Source: Aeromonas tecta
GTDB taxonomy: Bacteria > Pseudomonadota > Gammaproteobacteria > Enterobacterales > Aeromonadaceae
Assembly: GCF_000820185.1 (NCBI RefSeq)
Contig: NZ_CDCA01000034.1
Location: 1-64,000, forward strand
Length of the DNA: 64,000 nt
Direction of reading: 5' to 3'
A model generated the notes under the pieces. The model worked only from the letters and a program-made list of their open reading frames with translations, was not told the DNA's origin and ran no database searches. A program made the translations under genes and the position numbers. This document shows, in pieces, positions 37,587-47,593 of this stretch. Within the stretch, counting starts at the first letter, position 1, and each line of letters begins with the position of its first letter.

Positions 37587-39101
37587 TCAACCGCTGCGAA
37601 GGCGGGACAGCAGCCTGTCCATGGCCCGGTAGCCGAGCGCTTCGATCAGATGATCCTTGCCGATAGCGGGTCTGCCCGCCAGATCCGCGATGGTGCGCGA
37701 TACCAGCAAGATACGGTGCCAGGCCCGGATGCTGAGTCCCAGCTTCTGGATGGCACTCTCCAAAAATTCGGCATCTTGCGGTGATAGTCGGCAAATATCT
37801 TCGATTTCACGGCTATCCAGCAGGTTATTGAGCTTGCCATTGCGGCTCAGCATTCGTTCCCTCGCCGCCAGCACCCGTTCGCGGATCTGCTGGCTCGACT
37901 CGCCGCGCTCCGCCTTGCCGGTGAGGCTGCCCTTGGGCAGCAGTGGCACCTCCACCGTCAGATCGAAACGGTCGAGGAAGGGGCCGGAGAGTTTTCCGAG
38001 GTAGCGCAGGATCTGATCCGGGCTGGAGCGGGTCTGGCCGTCGCCATAGTGGCCGCAGGGGCTGGGGTTCATGGCGCCGATCAGCTGGAAGCGGGCGGGG
38101 AAGTCCACCTGGCGGGCGGCCCGGCTGATGGTGATGTGGCCGGTTTCCAGCGGTTCGCGCAGGGAGTCGAGCACCTTGCGCTCGAACTCCGGCAACTCGT
38201 CTAGGAACAGCACCCCATTGTGGGCAAGCGAAATTTCCCCCGGCCGCGGGTGGCTGCCACCGCCGACCAGGGCCACGGCGGAGGCGCTGTGATGAGGCGT
38301 GCGATAGGGCCTGTGGTGCCAGTGGCCGGCGTGCGGGGTCAGGCCACCGATGGAGTGGATGGCGGCAGTCTGCTGAGCCTCCAGCTCGCTGAGTGGCGGC
38401 AGGATGCCGGGTAGGCGGCTCGCCAGCATGCTCTTGCCGGTGCCGGGAGGACCGATGAACAGCAGGTTGTGGCTGCCGGCGGCGGCGATCTCCAACGCCC
38501 GCTTGGCCTGGGACTGGCCGATCACATCCTGCAGGTCGGGTACATCGGGCAGGGCCTCGGTACGTTGGGGCTCTGGCAGCGGCAGCTCATACTGGCCCGC
38601 CAGCCAGGCGGTGACGGCCAGCAGCTGATGGGCAGTGCGCACCTCGGCATCCTGAATGAGCGCGGCCTCGACCCCGTTGGCGGTCGGTACCAGCAGGGTA
38701 CGGCCCGCATCGCGGCAGGCGAGCACGGCGGGCAGCACCCCGAGCACGGGGCGGATCTCGCCGGTCAGGGCAAGTTCCCCCAAAAATTCGTGATCGAGCA
38801 GGTATTTTGCCGGTATTTGCTTGGATGCGGCGAGAATACCGATGGCGATGGCCAGATCGAAGCGGCCTCCCTCCTTGGGCAGGTCGGCGGGAGCCAGGTT
38901 GACCGTGATGTGTTTGCTCGGGAACTCGAAATTGCCGTTGAGCAGGGCGCTGCGTACCCGATCCCGCGACTCCTTCACCGAGGTTTCCGGCAGCCCCACC
39001 ATGTTGAAGGCGGGCAGGCCGTTGGAGAGGTGAACTTCCACCGTGACTTGCGGCGCCGCGATTCCCAGGCTGGCACGGCTATAAACCACAGCTAATGACA
39101 T
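37587..39101 (-). CDS. comM: ComM/YifB AAA+ helicase for natural transformation
   Basis: The 504-residue protein has the N-terminal Lon-like domain (MSLAVVYSRASLGIAAPQVT), Walker A GPPGTGKSMLA near residue 220, the Walker B region LFLDELPEF, and the Mg-chelatase-type C-terminus. ComM hexamers drive branch migration of incoming single-stranded DNA during natural transformation and help integrate diverged DNA. It lies upstream of and divergent from ilvL, as yifB does in E. coli. Its presence shows the cell carries one component for recombination with imported DNA; competence itself is not shown by this window. Confidence 0.94.
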   Translation of the reverse strand: MSLAVVYSRASLGIAAPQVTVEVHLSNGLPAFNMVGLPETSVKESRDRVRSALLNGNFEFPSKHITVNLAPADLPKEGGRFDLAIAIGILAASKQIPAKYLLDHEFLGELALTGEIRPVLGVLPAVLACRDAGRTLLVPTANGVEAALIQDAEVRTAHQLLAVTAWLAGQYELPLPEPQRTEALPDVPDLQDVIGQSQAKRALEIAAAGSHNLLFIGPPGTGKSMLASRLPGILPPLSELEAQQTAAIHSIGGLTPHAGHWHHRPYRTPHHSASAVALVGGGSHPRPGEISLAHNGVLFLDELPEFERKVLDSLREPLETGHITISRAARQVDFPARFQLIGAMNPSPCGHYGDGQTRSSPDQILRYLGKLSGPFLDRFDLTVEVPLLPKGSLTGKAERGESSQQIRERVLAARERMLSRNGKLNNLLDSREIEDICRLSPQDAEFLESAIQKLGLSIRAWHRILLVSRTIADLAGRPAIGKDHLIEALGYRAMDRLLSRLRSG

Positions 39102-39300
39102 AAATCCCGTCCTTGGTTTGATGTATATGCTGGTTAACCGTTTTTTATTAGTTTTTTATTCCGCAGCGCTGGCCACGGATCAGTCAAAATCGGAGTCTTG
39201 TCAGTTAAAAACGCTTGCCCAATAAAAATCACCGTGCTAGTTCTAATAGCCATTCGCGGTGCAAACCGCTCCAATTTTCACAGGATTTCCGGTTGTAACT

Positions 39301-39399
39301 ATGAACATGGCCTCCCGTTTCGTCAGCATTATTGTGGTCCTAGTGGTGATTATTATCTCACCGCTCGGGGCTCGTTTAGCTGCACGGAACAAGGGATAG
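39301..39399 (+). CDS. ilvL: ilv leader peptide
   Basis: A 32-residue peptide contains the run [12 protein letters not shown]: five Ile, five Val and one Leu codons within twelve. It ends 30 bases before a terminator hairpin that precedes ilvG. This is the classic attenuation leader: when charged Ile, Val or Leu tRNA is short, the ribosome stalls and the terminator is not formed. The first ATG is 39301; a second, at 39307, is possible. Confidence 0.9.
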   Translation: MNMASRFVSIIVVLVVIIISPLGARLAARNKG

Positions 39400-39428
39400 A
39401 CCCACCACCGGACAGAACGAAACAAGCG

Positions 39429-39461
39429 ACCCCCGAGCCTCACAGCCCGGGGGTTTTTTTT
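39429..39461 (+). terminator. ilvGMEDA attenuator
   Basis: A 7-bp G/C stem (ACCCCCG/CGGGGGT) with further inner pairing and eight Ts lies 24 bases before the ilvG start. Confidence 0.88.
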
Positions 39462-39484
39462 CGACCAAAGGACAGGATTTCCAC

Positions 39485-41131
39485 ATGAACGGCGCGCAGT
39501 TTTTGGTACAGGCTCTCAAGAAACAGGGTGTGACCCAGGTGTTTGGTTACCCGGGCGGGGCCATCATGCCGGTCTATGATGCCCTGTATGACGGCGGCCT
39601 GGCTCATCAGCTCTGCCGCCACGAGCAGGGTGCCGCCATGGCGGCGGTGGGCTATGCCCGCGCCTCCGGTCAGGTGGGAGTCTGCATCGCGACCTCGGGC
39701 CCGGGCGCTACCAATCTGGTGACCGGGCTGGCGGAGGCGCTGCTCGATTCAGTGCCCCTGGTGGCCATCAGCGGTCAGGTGCCCTGCGCCGCCGTGGGCA
39801 CCGATGCCTTCCAGGAGGTCGACGTGCTCGGCATGTCCCTCTCCTGCACCAAGCACTCCTTCATGGTCACGGATGCGGCGGATCTGGGGCAGGTATTGGC
39901 AGAAGCCTTTGCCATCGCCACCTCGGGTCGCCCTGGCCCCGTGCTCATCGATTTTCCCAAGGACATCCAGCTGGCGACCTTGCCCAAGCAGAGCCCGCTG
40001 TTCGCGGTGGAGGAGCTGGACGTCCTGAATCCGGCCGAGATCAACGCCGCCCGCACCCTGCTCGGGGCGGCCGAGCGGCCCGTGCTCTACGTCGGCGGCG
40101 GGGTGGGCATGGCGAATGCGGAGGCTGAGCTGCGTGAATTTGCCGCCGCCACCGGCATGCCGGCGGTCACCACCCTCAAGGGCATAGGGGCGCTGGATCC
40201 CGACAGTTCCGTCTACCTCGGCATGCTCGGCATGCACGGCACCAAGGCCGCCAACTACGCGGTGCAGCAGTGCGATCTGTTGCTGGTGGTGGGGGCGCGT
40301 TTCGATGATCGGGTGACCGGCAAGCTGGATGAGTTTGCACCCCACGCCAAGGTCATCCATCTGGATGTAGACGCCGCCGAGTTCGGCAAGCGCCGCGCCG
40401 CCGAGGTGGGGATCACTACGGATCTGACCCTGGTGTTGCCGGCGCTCGCCATGAGCCTCGACATCGACCCCTGGCGCGAGCATTGCGCCGCCATGGCCCG
40501 GGAATATGCGTTTCGCTACGACCACCCCGGTCAGCCCATCTATGCGCCAGCTCTGCTCAAGCAGCTGTCTAGCCTTCTGCCCGAGAGCAGCGTGGTGGCC
40601 TGCGATGTGGGTCAGCACCAGATGTGGGTGGCCCAGCACATGCGCTTCACCAGCCCGCGCAATCACCTCTCCAGCGCCGGTCTCGGCACCATGGGCTTCG
40701 GCCTGCCTGCGGCCATCGGCGCCAAGATGTCGCGCCCGGATGATGAAGTGGTGCTGGTGAGCGGTGATGGCTCCTTCATGATGAACGTACAGGAGCTCGG
40801 CACCATACGCCGCGCCCAACTCAAGGTGAAGATGGTGCTGCTCGACAACCAGCGCCTCGGCATGGTGCGCCAGTGGCAGGAGCTGTTCTTCGACGGCCGC
40901 TACAGCGAGACCATCCTCTCCGACAACCCCGATTTTGTCGCCCTGGCCGCCGCGTTCGGCATCCCGGGCGAGACCATCACATGCAAGAACGAGATAGCGC
41001 CGGCCCTCGGCCGCCTGTTGGCGAGCGAGAGCGCCTACCTGCTGCATGTGGCGATTTCAGAGGAAGAAAACGTCTGGCCCCTGGTCCCGCCAGGAGTCGC
41101 CAACCACAAGATGATGGAGCAACGCCCATGA
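39485..41131 (+). CDS. ilvG: Acetolactate synthase II large subunit
   Basis: IlvG condenses pyruvate with pyruvate or 2-ketobutyrate using thiamine diphosphate. The 548-residue protein starts [20 protein letters not shown] and has the catalytic Glu in [20 protein letters not shown] and the ThDP/magnesium motif [19 protein letters not shown] with [15 protein letters not shown]. It is full length, unlike the K-12 frameshift allele. It overlaps ilvM by four bases (ATGA), tying the two subunits in translation. Confidence 0.96.
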   Translation: MNGAQFLVQALKKQGVTQVFGYPGGAIMPVYDALYDGGLAHQLCRHEQGAAMAAVGYARASGQVGVCIATSGPGATNLVTGLAEALLDSVPLVAISGQVPCAAVGTDAFQEVDVLGMSLSCTKHSFMVTDAADLGQVLAEAFAIATSGRPGPVLIDFPKDIQLATLPKQSPLFAVEELDVLNPAEINAARTLLGAAERPVLYVGGGVGMANAEAELREFAAATGMPAVTTLKGIGALDPDSSVYLGMLGMHGTKAANYAVQQCDLLLVVGARFDDRVTGKLDEFAPHAKVIHLDVDAAEFGKRRAAEVGITTDLTLVLPALAMSLDIDPWREHCAAMAREYAFRYDHPGQPIYAPALLKQLSSLLPESSVVACDVGQHQMWVAQHMRFTSPRNHLSSAGLGTMGFGLPAAIGAKMSRPDDEVVLVSGDGSFMMNVQELGTIRRAQLKVKMVLLDNQRLGMVRQWQELFFDGRYSETILSDNPDFVALAAAFGIPGETITCKNEIAPALGRLLASESAYLLHVAISEEENVWPLVPPGVANHKMMEQRP

Positions 41132-41376
41132 ACCAGCACACCTTACATATCCACGCCCAGCCGAGACCCGAAGTGATGGAACGGGTGCTGCGGGTGGTAC
41201 GCCACCGCGGCTTCGCGCTCAATGCCCTGCACATGGAGCAGGATTGCCAACAGCTGCGGATCACGGTTACTGTCGAGTCGGTGCGTCCCATCCAGCAGTT
41301 GTGGAGCCAGCTGGTCAAGCTGGTGGACGTCTCCCGGGTTGATGCACTGGAACAGCAACCCCGGATCAGCGCTTAA
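41128..41376 (+). CDS. ilvM: Acetolactate synthase II small (regulatory) subunit
   Basis: The 82-residue protein has the single ACT domain of IlvM ([33 protein letters not shown]). It stabilises and activates the large subunit IlvG. The ATG overlaps the ilvG stop. The small size separates it from the longer IlvH/IlvN subunits. Confidence 0.94.
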   Translation: MNQHTLHIHAQPRPEVMERVLRVVRHRGFALNALHMEQDCQQLRITVTVESVRPIQQLWSQLVKLVDVSRVDALEQQPRISA

Positions 41377-41388
41377 GGAGCCAAGCCA

Positions 41389-42321
41389 ATGTCACAGCCT
41401 TCCCACCCCCAATACATCTGGTTCAACGGCAAGATGGTGCCCTGGCAGGATGCCCAGGTTCACGTCATGAGCCATGCCCTGCACTACGGCTCCTCGGTGT
41501 TCGAGGGGGTGCGTGCCTACGACACCCCCAAGGGCACCTGTATCTTCCGGCTGCAGGAGCACACCCGCCGCCTGTTCGACTCCGCCAAGATCTACTGGAT
41601 GGACGTGCCCTACAACGAGGTCGATGTGAACGAGGCCTGCCGCGCCGTGGTGCGTGAGAATGGCCTCAAGAGCGGTTATCTGCGCCCCTTGGCCTTCATC
41701 GGCAACGTGGGGCTGGGGTTGCATCCGCCGCTGGATGCCAAGGCCGATCTCATGGTCGCCGCCTTGCCCTGGGGCGCCTACCTCGGGGAAGAGGGGCTCA
41801 AGAACGGGGTGGATGTGTGCGTCACGTCCTGGAACCGACTCGCACCGAACACCATCCCCACCGGTGCCAAGGCCGGTGGCAACTATTTGTCGTCCCAGCT
41901 CATCAGCCGAGAGGCCAAGCGCAACGGCTTCGCCGAGGGGTTGGCGCTGGACGTGAACGGCTACCTGAGCGAGGGGGCGGGGGAGAACCTGTTCCTGGTG
42001 AAGAACGGCGTGCTGTTTACCCCGCCCGCCACCGCGGCCATCCTGCCCGGCATCACTCGCGACACCATCATGACCCTGGCGCGGGATCTCGGTTACGAGG
42101 TGCGCGAACAGGCGCTGCCGCGTGAGGCGCTGTATGTGGCGGACGAGATCTTCATGACCGGCACCGCCGCCGAGGTGACCCCGGTACGCTCAGTGGATCG
42201 GATGAAAGTGGGCGCCGGTAGCCGTGGCCCGGTGACCGAACAACTGCAAAATGCCTTCTTTGGTTTGTTCAACGGCCAGACCGAGGACAAATGGGGCTGG
42301 CTGACACCGGTTAACGACTAA
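41389..42321 (+). CDS. ilvE: Branched-chain amino acid aminotransferase
   Basis: IlvE makes the final transfer from glutamate to the Val, Ile and Leu keto acids. The 310-residue fold type IV PLP enzyme begins QYIWFNGKMVPWQDAQVHV; the PLP lysine lies in GAKAGGNYLSSQL near residue 160, and EGAGENLFLVKNG follows. Spacing to ilvM is 12 bases. A GC hairpin (42330-42350) without T-run lies between it and ilvD and may set relative expression. Confidence 0.96.
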   Translation: MSQPSHPQYIWFNGKMVPWQDAQVHVMSHALHYGSSVFEGVRAYDTPKGTCIFRLQEHTRRLFDSAKIYWMDVPYNEVDVNEACRAVVRENGLKSGYLRPLAFIGNVGLGLHPPLDAKADLMVAALPWGAYLGEEGLKNGVDVCVTSWNRLAPNTIPTGAKAGGNYLSSQLISREAKRNGFAEGLALDVNGYLSEGAGENLFLVKNGVLFTPPATAAILPGITRDTIMTLARDLGYEVREQALPREALYVADEIFMTGTAAEVTPVRSVDRMKVGAGSRGPVTEQLQNAFFGLFNGQTEDKWGWLTPVND

Positions 42322-42329
42322 GGGAGCGA

Positions 42330-42350
42330 GCGGGCGACCGGGTCGCCCGC
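42330..42350 (+). promoter_or_regulatory. Intercistronic hairpin between ilvE and ilvD
   Basis: GCGGGCGACC and GGTCGCCCGC form a strong stem without a T-run. It is more likely an mRNA stability or processing element than a terminator, because the operon continues into ilvD 120 bases on. Confidence 0.5.
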
Positions 42351-42470
42351 ACATACCTAGATTTGAGTCGGCTATGGCAAGGGCCACACCCTTACCACAA
42401 CCGATTTGCAGTGACAGTTTTGCATCACTAATTTGCCCAACCGGGCTCATGTATTCAGGGAGTAGAGACA

Positions 42471-44312
42471 ATGCCTAAGTTGAGATCCGCCACCACCACC
42501 CACGGACGTAACATGGCCGGGGCCCGCGCGCTCTGGCGTGCCACCGGCATGACAGACGAGGACTTTGGCAAACCCATCATCGCCGTGGTCAACTCCTTCA
42601 CCCAGTTCGTGCCGGGCCACGTGCACCTCAAGGATCTCGGCCAGCTGGTGGCCCGCGAGATCGAGGCCGCAGGCGGGGTTGCCAAGGAATTCAATACCAT
42701 AGCGGTGGATGACGGCATCGCCATGGGCCACGGCGGCATGCTCTATTCGCTGCCGTCCCGGGAGCTCATCGCCGATTCCGTGGAGTACATGGTCAACGCC
42801 CACTGCGCCGACGCCATGGTCTGCATCTCCAACTGCGACAAGATCACCCCGGGGATGCTGATGGCCGCCCTGCGCATCAACATCCCGGTGATCTTCGTCT
42901 CCGGCGGCCCCATGGAAGCGGGCAAGACCAAGCTCTCCGATCAGATCATCAAGCTGGATCTGGTAGACGCCATGATCCAGGGTGCCGATCCCAAGGTCTC
43001 CGACGCCCAGAGCGATCAGATAGAGCGCAGCGCCTGCCCTACCTGCGGCTCCTGCTCCGGCATGTTCACCGCCAACTCCATGAACTGCCTGACCGAGGCG
43101 CTCGGCCTCTCCCAGCCGGGCAATGGCTCCATGCTGGCAACTCACAGCGATCGGGAGCAGCTGTTCAAGCTGGCCGGTCAGCGCATCGTCGCCCTCGCCA
43201 ACCGCTACTACCAGCAGGATGACGAGAGCGCCCTGCCGCGCAACATCGCCACCAAGGCGGCGTTCGAGAACGCCATGGCACTGGACATCGCCATGGGCGG
43301 CTCCACCAATACGGTGCTGCACCTGCTGGCGGCGGCCCAGGAGGCCGGGGTCGACTTCACCATGACCGACATCGACCGCATGTCCCGCCGGGTACCCCAG
43401 CTGTGCAAAGTTGCTCCTTCCACCCAGAAATACCACATGGAAGACGTGCACCGCGCCGGTGGCGTGGTCGCCATCCTGGGTCAGCTGGAGAAGGCGGGTC
43501 TGGTGCACGGCGATACCCGCAACGTGCTCGGCACTTCCTTGGTCGAGCTGCTGGAGGCGTACGACGTCAGCCGCTGCGACGACAAGGCGGTGCACGACTT
43601 CTACCGCGCTGGCCCGGCCGGTATCCGCACCACCAAGGCGTTCAGCCAGAGCTGCCGCTGGCCCGAGCTGGATCTGGATCGTGCCGAAGGCTGCATCCGT
43701 TCGCTGGACAACGCCTACAGCCTGGAGGGGGGCCTGGCCGTGCTGTCCGGTAACCTGGCGCTCAACGGCGCCATCGTCAAGACCGCCGGGGTGGATGAAG
43801 AGAACCTCTGCTTCCGTGGCCCGGCCCGGGTGTTCGAGAGCCAGGATACCGCAGTGGCGGGCATCCTGGACGGCACGGTCAAGGCTGGTGAAGTCGTGGT
43901 GATCCGCTACGAGGGCCCGAAAGGCGGCCCCGGCATGCAGGAGATGCTCTACCCCACCACCTATCTCAAGTCCATGGGGCTCGGCAAGGCGTGCGCCCTG
44001 ATCACCGACGGCCGCTTCTCTGGCGGCACCTCGGGTCTGTCCATCGGTCACGTCTCCCCCGAGGCGGCCTCCGGCGGCACCATAGGGTTGGTGGAGGATG
44101 GCGACATCATCAACATCAATATCCCGGCCCGCAGCATGGTGCTGGAAGTGGCCGACAGCGTGCTGGCCGCTCGCCGCGTCGCCGTCGATGCCCGTGGCTG
44201 GAAGCCGCTCAACCGTCAGCGCCAGGTCTCCTACGCCTTGCGTGCCTACGCCATGCTGGCCACCAGTGCCGACAAGGGCGCAGTGCGCGACTTAAGCAAG
44301 CTGGAGGAGTGA
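42471..44312 (+). CDS. ilvD: Dihydroxy-acid dehydratase
   Basis: IlvD dehydrates the dihydroxy acids to the branched keto acids with an iron-sulfur cluster. The 613-residue protein shows the cluster cysteines ([16 protein letters not shown] and [19 protein letters not shown]) and [20 protein letters not shown] near the end. The start follows GGGAGTAGAGACA. The stop overlaps a 32-codon small frame (TGATG), which in turn leads into ilvA. Confidence 0.97.
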   Translation: MPKLRSATTTHGRNMAGARALWRATGMTDEDFGKPIIAVVNSFTQFVPGHVHLKDLGQLVAREIEAAGGVAKEFNTIAVDDGIAMGHGGMLYSLPSRELIADSVEYMVNAHCADAMVCISNCDKITPGMLMAALRINIPVIFVSGGPMEAGKTKLSDQIIKLDLVDAMIQGADPKVSDAQSDQIERSACPTCGSCSGMFTANSMNCLTEALGLSQPGNGSMLATHSDREQLFKLAGQRIVALANRYYQQDDESALPRNIATKAAFENAMALDIAMGGSTNTVLHLLAAAQEAGVDFTMTDIDRMSRRVPQLCKVAPSTQKYHMEDVHRAGGVVAILGQLEKAGLVHGDTRNVLGTSLVELLEAYDVSRCDDKAVHDFYRAGPAGIRTTKAFSQSCRWPELDLDRAEGCIRSLDNAYSLEGGLAVLSGNLALNGAIVKTAGVDEENLCFRGPARVFESQDTAVAGILDGTVKAGEVVVIRYEGPKGGPGMQEMLYPTTYLKSMGLGKACALITDGRFSGGTSGLSIGHVSPEAASGGTIGLVEDGDIININIPARSMVLEVADSVLAARRVAVDARGWKPLNRQRQVSYALRAYAMLATSADKGAVRDLSKLEE

Positions 44313-44410
44313 TGATGAACTCTTCGGTAAATTATCAACATATAGCGCTGTATGGAGCGTATTTAGCAGGCAAATATTCTGTGTGCGTTCTCGGCAAGCG
44401 GGAGGGATAA
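44312..44410 (+). CDS. Possible 32-aa small protein or ilvA leader between ilvD and ilvA
   Basis: The frame begins in TGATG overlap with the ilvD stop, with GGAGGAG just upstream, and ends two bases before the ilvA ATG, so its translation would deliver ribosomes to ilvA. It is much AT-richer than its flanks. The stretch GAYLAGKYSVC loosely recalls the IlvA N-terminus (AADYLRKVLLS), so it could be a worn 5' echo of ilvA. I do not recognise a function. Confidence 0.35.
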   Translation: MMNSSVNYQHIALYGAYLAGKYSVCVLGKREG

Positions 44411-44412
44411 CC

Positions 44413-45933
44413 ATGGTCTCTGCGGCGGATTATCTACGCAAGGTGTTGCTCTCTCCCGTCTACGAGGCGGCGCGGGTGACCCCCTTGCAGACCCTTAAAA
44501 AATTGTCCGAGCGGCTCGGCAACCAGGTTTCCCTCAAGCGGGAAGACCTGCAGCCGGTGCACTCCTTCAAGCTGCGCGGCGCCTATCACAAGATTGCTAC
44601 CTTAAGCGCCGAGCAGAAGGCGAACGGCGTGGTGGCGGCCTCGGCGGGCAACCACGCCCAGGGGGTCGCCCTGTCGGCGGCCAAGCTCGGCATCAAGGCC
44701 ATCATAGTGATGCCCAAGACCACACCGGACATCAAGATCGATGCGGTGCGCCGCCAGGGCGGCAATGTGCTGCTGTTTGGCAACAGCTTCGACGAGGCCT
44801 ATGCGGAGAGTCGCCGCCTCGCCGAGACCGAGGGCTACACCCTGATACCGCCGTTTGACGACGTCGAGGTGATCGCGGGCCAGGGCACCATCGGCAAGGA
44901 GCTGCTGGAGCAGGATACCCACCTCACCCACGTGTTCGTGCCGGTGGGCGGCGGCGGCCTGGCCGCCGGGGTGGCGGTCTACATCAAGCAACTGCTGCCG
45001 GACGTGAAGGTGATCGGAGTGGAGGCGGAGGGCTCCGCCTGCCTCAAGGCTGCGCTGGAAGCCGGTGAGCCGGTCAATTTGGAGAGGGTCTCGCTGTTTG
45101 CGGACGGAGTGGCGGTCAAGCGCATCGGCACCGAGACCTTCCGGCTCTGCAACCAGTATCTGGACGAGGTGATCACCGTCTCCAACGATCAGATCTGCGC
45201 CGCGCTCAAAGATATCTTCGACGACTGCCGTGCCATCGCCGAGCCTTCCGGCGCTTTGTCGCTGGCGGGGCTCAAGGCCTACAGCGAGCGCGAACAGGTC
45301 AAGGGTGGCCGCATGGCGGCCATACTGTCCGGCGCCAATGTCAACTTCCACAGCCTGCGCTACGTGTCGGAGCGCTGTGAGATAGGCGAGAAGCGCGAAG
45401 GCATGCTGGCGGTGACCATCCCTGAGCGCAAGGGGGCCTTCCTCGACTTCTGCCGCCAGCTTGGGCCACGGATGGTGACCGAGTTCAACTACCGCTACGC
45501 CGATGCGGCCCAGGCCTCCCTGTTCGTGTCGGTGCGCCTCACCGGCGGTGACGAGGAGCTGACCCAGATCACCGGCCAGCTGGAAGAGAACGGCTATCCG
45601 GTGGTCAACATGACCGAGAGCGAGCTGGCCAAGAATCACGTGCGTTACATGATTGGTGGCCGCCCGGCGCGGCCCCTTGGTGAGCGACTCTACAGCTTCA
45701 AGTTCCCGGAGCAACCGGGCGCCCTGATGCGCTTTTTGGAGACACTCGGCTGTCGCTGGAACATCAGCCTGTTCCACTACCGCAACCACGGTGCAGACTA
45801 TGGCCGGGTGCTCTGTGCGTTCGAGCTACCGGACGAGGACGTGGCGGCCTTCCACGACTACCTGCGCGAAATTGGCTACGGCTGGAAGGAGGTGAGCGAG
45901 GATCCCGCTTACAGGTTATTCCTGGCAAGCTAG
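44413..45933 (+). CDS. ilvA: Threonine dehydratase, biosynthetic
   Basis: IlvA deaminates threonine to 2-ketobutyrate, committing carbon to isoleucine. The 506-residue protein has the PLP lysine in PVHSFKLRGAYHKI near residue 52, the phosphate loop VGGGGLAAG near 180, and two C-terminal ACT-like regulatory domains (from about 325) that bind Ile and Val. The ATG at 44413 follows GGGAGGGATAACC. It is the last gene of ilvGMEDA. A diverged, frameshifted copy of its last 22 codons lies 77 bases downstream, beyond a terminator. Confidence 0.96.
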   Translation: MVSAADYLRKVLLSPVYEAARVTPLQTLKKLSERLGNQVSLKREDLQPVHSFKLRGAYHKIATLSAEQKANGVVAASAGNHAQGVALSAAKLGIKAIIVMPKTTPDIKIDAVRRQGGNVLLFGNSFDEAYAESRRLAETEGYTLIPPFDDVEVIAGQGTIGKELLEQDTHLTHVFVPVGGGGLAAGVAVYIKQLLPDVKVIGVEAEGSACLKAALEAGEPVNLERVSLFADGVAVKRIGTETFRLCNQYLDEVITVSNDQICAALKDIFDDCRAIAEPSGALSLAGLKAYSEREQVKGGRMAAILSGANVNFHSLRYVSERCEIGEKREGMLAVTIPERKGAFLDFCRQLGPRMVTEFNYRYADAAQASLFVSVRLTGGDEELTQITGQLEENGYPVVNMTESELAKNHVRYMIGGRPARPLGERLYSFKFPEQPGALMRFLETLGCRWNISLFHYRNHGADYGRVLCAFELPDEDVAAFHDYLREIGYGWKEVSEDPAYRLFLAS

Positions 45934-45968
45934 AGTCGGAGGGACTGAACGCCTAGCCCTGATCCACG

Positions 45969-45996
45969 ACCGGAGAGCCTCGCTCTCCGGTTTTTT
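45969..45996 (+). terminator. First ilvA terminator
   Basis: A 9-bp stem (CCGGAGAGC/GCTCTCCGG) is followed by six Ts. It lies between ilvA and the ilvA 3' echo. Confidence 0.88.
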
Positions 45997-46010
45997 ATGG
46001 TGCGTTGCAC

Positions 46011-46078
46011 GAGGTCGGCGATGGTTGGCAGGAGATGAGCGAGGATCCCATCTACACGGTTGTTCCTGGCGAGCTAGA
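46011..46078 (+). pseudogene. Echo of the ilvA 3' end (68 bp)
   Basis: It aligns with 45868-45934, the end of ilvA plus one base past the stop. In frame it reads EVGDGWQEMSEDPIY against EIGYGWKEVSEDPAY, then a one-base insertion shifts the frame before a matching TTCCTGGC.AGCTAG end. It carries replacement and silent differences, so it is an old or foreign allele end, now decayed. A second terminator follows it. Confidence 0.9.
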
Positions 46079-46100
46079 CTAGGTTGCTGGCAACCATCTG

Positions 46101-46128
46101 AAAAAGAAGGGCTTTGCCCTTCTTTTTT
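46101..46128 (+). terminator. Second terminator after the ilvA echo
   Basis: AAGAAGGGC-TTT-GCCCTTCTT is followed by more Ts. Two terminators flank the echo, as if each belonged to its own copy of the gene end. Bases 46129-46326 hold the ompA promoter region, with no other gene seen. Confidence 0.88.
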
Positions 46129-46326
46129 TATGGGCGGCACTTTTTATGGACGGTACAGGGGGAAAGGCGTGGCATCTGTCGATAATGTCGCCAATATCAC
46201 ACTCCTGAGTCCCTGGTCGTTTGAGGCTGGTGATAGATGGGATAATCTGGATGCGGGGCTTGGTTCAGGGCCCCGTCAGGGAAGAGAGACGCAGCGCGTC
46301 ATAACAATTCATTGCAGGGGCTCATC

Positions 46327-47457
46327 ATGAACAAGTCTACGCTTGCCGTGCTCGTCGGCGGCCTGATGGCAACGGGGGCGGTGCAAGCTGCGCCGCAAGA
46401 CAACACCTGGTATGCCGGTGGCAAGGCCGGTTGGTCGAACTATTATGGGGTGGATTACGATTCTCAGGTCGAGGAGATGCTCGACGCCGCCAAGGTGAAC
46501 GAGAACAGCGACGATCTGGGGCTGGGTGCCTTCGTGGGCTACCAGGTCAATCGCAATGTGGCCGTCGAACTGGGCTATGACTGGCTCGGCAAGTATCAGA
46601 TCGATCGGCACTATACGGGTAATGGCATCGATTCCGGGCTGGAGGGGGATGCCAAGGCCCAGATGATCCAGGCCACCATGAAGATCGGCTTCCCGGCCAC
46701 CCAGGCCCTGGATATCTACGGTCGACTGGGGGGCGCCTATGCCTGGACGGAGAGTTCTATCAACGCCTGGTACAACGATGGCACCAACTCCCTGCGGGAG
46801 TCCTCCGAGGGCAACAAATACCATGGCGCCGCCTTTGTCGGCGCGCTGGGGGTGGAATACGCCATCGACAAGGATTGGTCCGCCCGTCTCGAATACCAGT
46901 ACACCACCCCGCTCGGTAAAGCTTCACCGGACGAATCCGGCATCGAGCTGGACAACGGTTTGCTGGCGGTCGGCATGATCTATCACTTCAACCAGATTGG
47001 CGACGAGCCGGTGGCTCCGACGCCGGCCCCTGCCGCTGTGGTGGTGCCCGCTCCCGTGCTGGTGGAGAAACAGTTCAGTCTGGACTCGGATGTGCTGTTC
47101 GAATTCAACAAGGCGACCCTGAAACCGGCCGCCAGTCAGGCACTCGACGCCCTGTTCGCCCAGATCCTGGCCGCCAATCCGAAGGACGGGGTTGCGACGG
47201 TGATCGGTCATACCGATCGCTTGGGCTCCGATGCCTACAACCAGTCCCTGTCGGAGCAGCGCGCTCGCACCGTGGCCGATTATCTGGTCGCCAAGGGTCT
47301 GTTCCCCGACAAGGTGCGCGCCGAGGGGCGTGGGGAGTCGTCGCCAGTGACGGGTGGCAGTTGCCCGAATGCGGCCAAGGCCCAGATGATCGCCTGCCTG
47401 GCGCCGGATCGCCGGGTTGAAGTGCGGCTGACTGGGGTCTCCCAGGCCGCCGAATAA
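46327..47457 (+). CDS. ompA: OmpA-family outer-membrane protein
   Basis: The 376-residue precursor has a signal peptide (MNKSTLAVLVGGLMATGAVQA), an 8-stranded barrel domain (to about residue 225, strands such as GKAGWSNYY and RLEYQYTTPL, ending YHFNQIG), a Pro/Ala/Val linker (APTPAPAAVVVPAP), and a C-terminal peptidoglycan-binding OmpA domain (FEFNKATLKPAAS; VIGHTDRLGSDAYNQSLSEQ). Two C-terminal cysteines (GGSC and MIAC) are at the usual disulfide position. It links outer membrane and wall. Aeromonas genomes often have tandem OmpA genes; only one is seen here. Confidence 0.92.
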   Translation: MNKSTLAVLVGGLMATGAVQAAPQDNTWYAGGKAGWSNYYGVDYDSQVEEMLDAAKVNENSDDLGLGAFVGYQVNRNVAVELGYDWLGKYQIDRHYTGNGIDSGLEGDAKAQMIQATMKIGFPATQALDIYGRLGGAYAWTESSINAWYNDGTNSLRESSEGNKYHGAAFVGALGVEYAIDKDWSARLEYQYTTPLGKASPDESGIELDNGLLAVGMIYHFNQIGDEPVAPTPAPAAVVVPAPVLVEKQFSLDSDVLFEFNKATLKPAASQALDALFAQILAANPKDGVATVIGHTDRLGSDAYNQSLSEQRARTVADYLVAKGLFPDKVRAEGRGESSPVTGGSCPNAAKAQMIACLAPDRRVEVRLTGVSQAAE

Positions 47458-47476
47458 GCTGGCGCAGTCATGGGGT

Positions 47477-47513
47477 AAAAACAACGAGGGGGCCAAGGCC
47501 CCCTCGTTGTTTT
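47477..47513. terminator. Terminator after ompA
   Basis: A very strong inverted repeat of about 17 bp (ACAACGAGGGGGCC and partner) has an AA centre and A/T flanks. Confidence 0.9.
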
Positions 47514-47523
47514 CTGGTTACCG

Positions 47524-47564
47524 CCCTCATCCCCAAGCCTTCTCCCGCGAGGGGGAAAGGGAGC
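47524..47564. repeat. REP-like intergenic element
   Basis: CCCTCATCCCCAAGCCTTCT and the following palindromic CCCGCGAGGGGGAAAGGGAG match the element beside trmA (56108-56149, opposite orientation) almost base for base. The core also matches 24231-24261. All three lie just past gene 3' ends. Confidence 0.8.
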
Positions 47565-47593
47565 AAAGACGCCATGGCGGCTGTTCGCTATCG

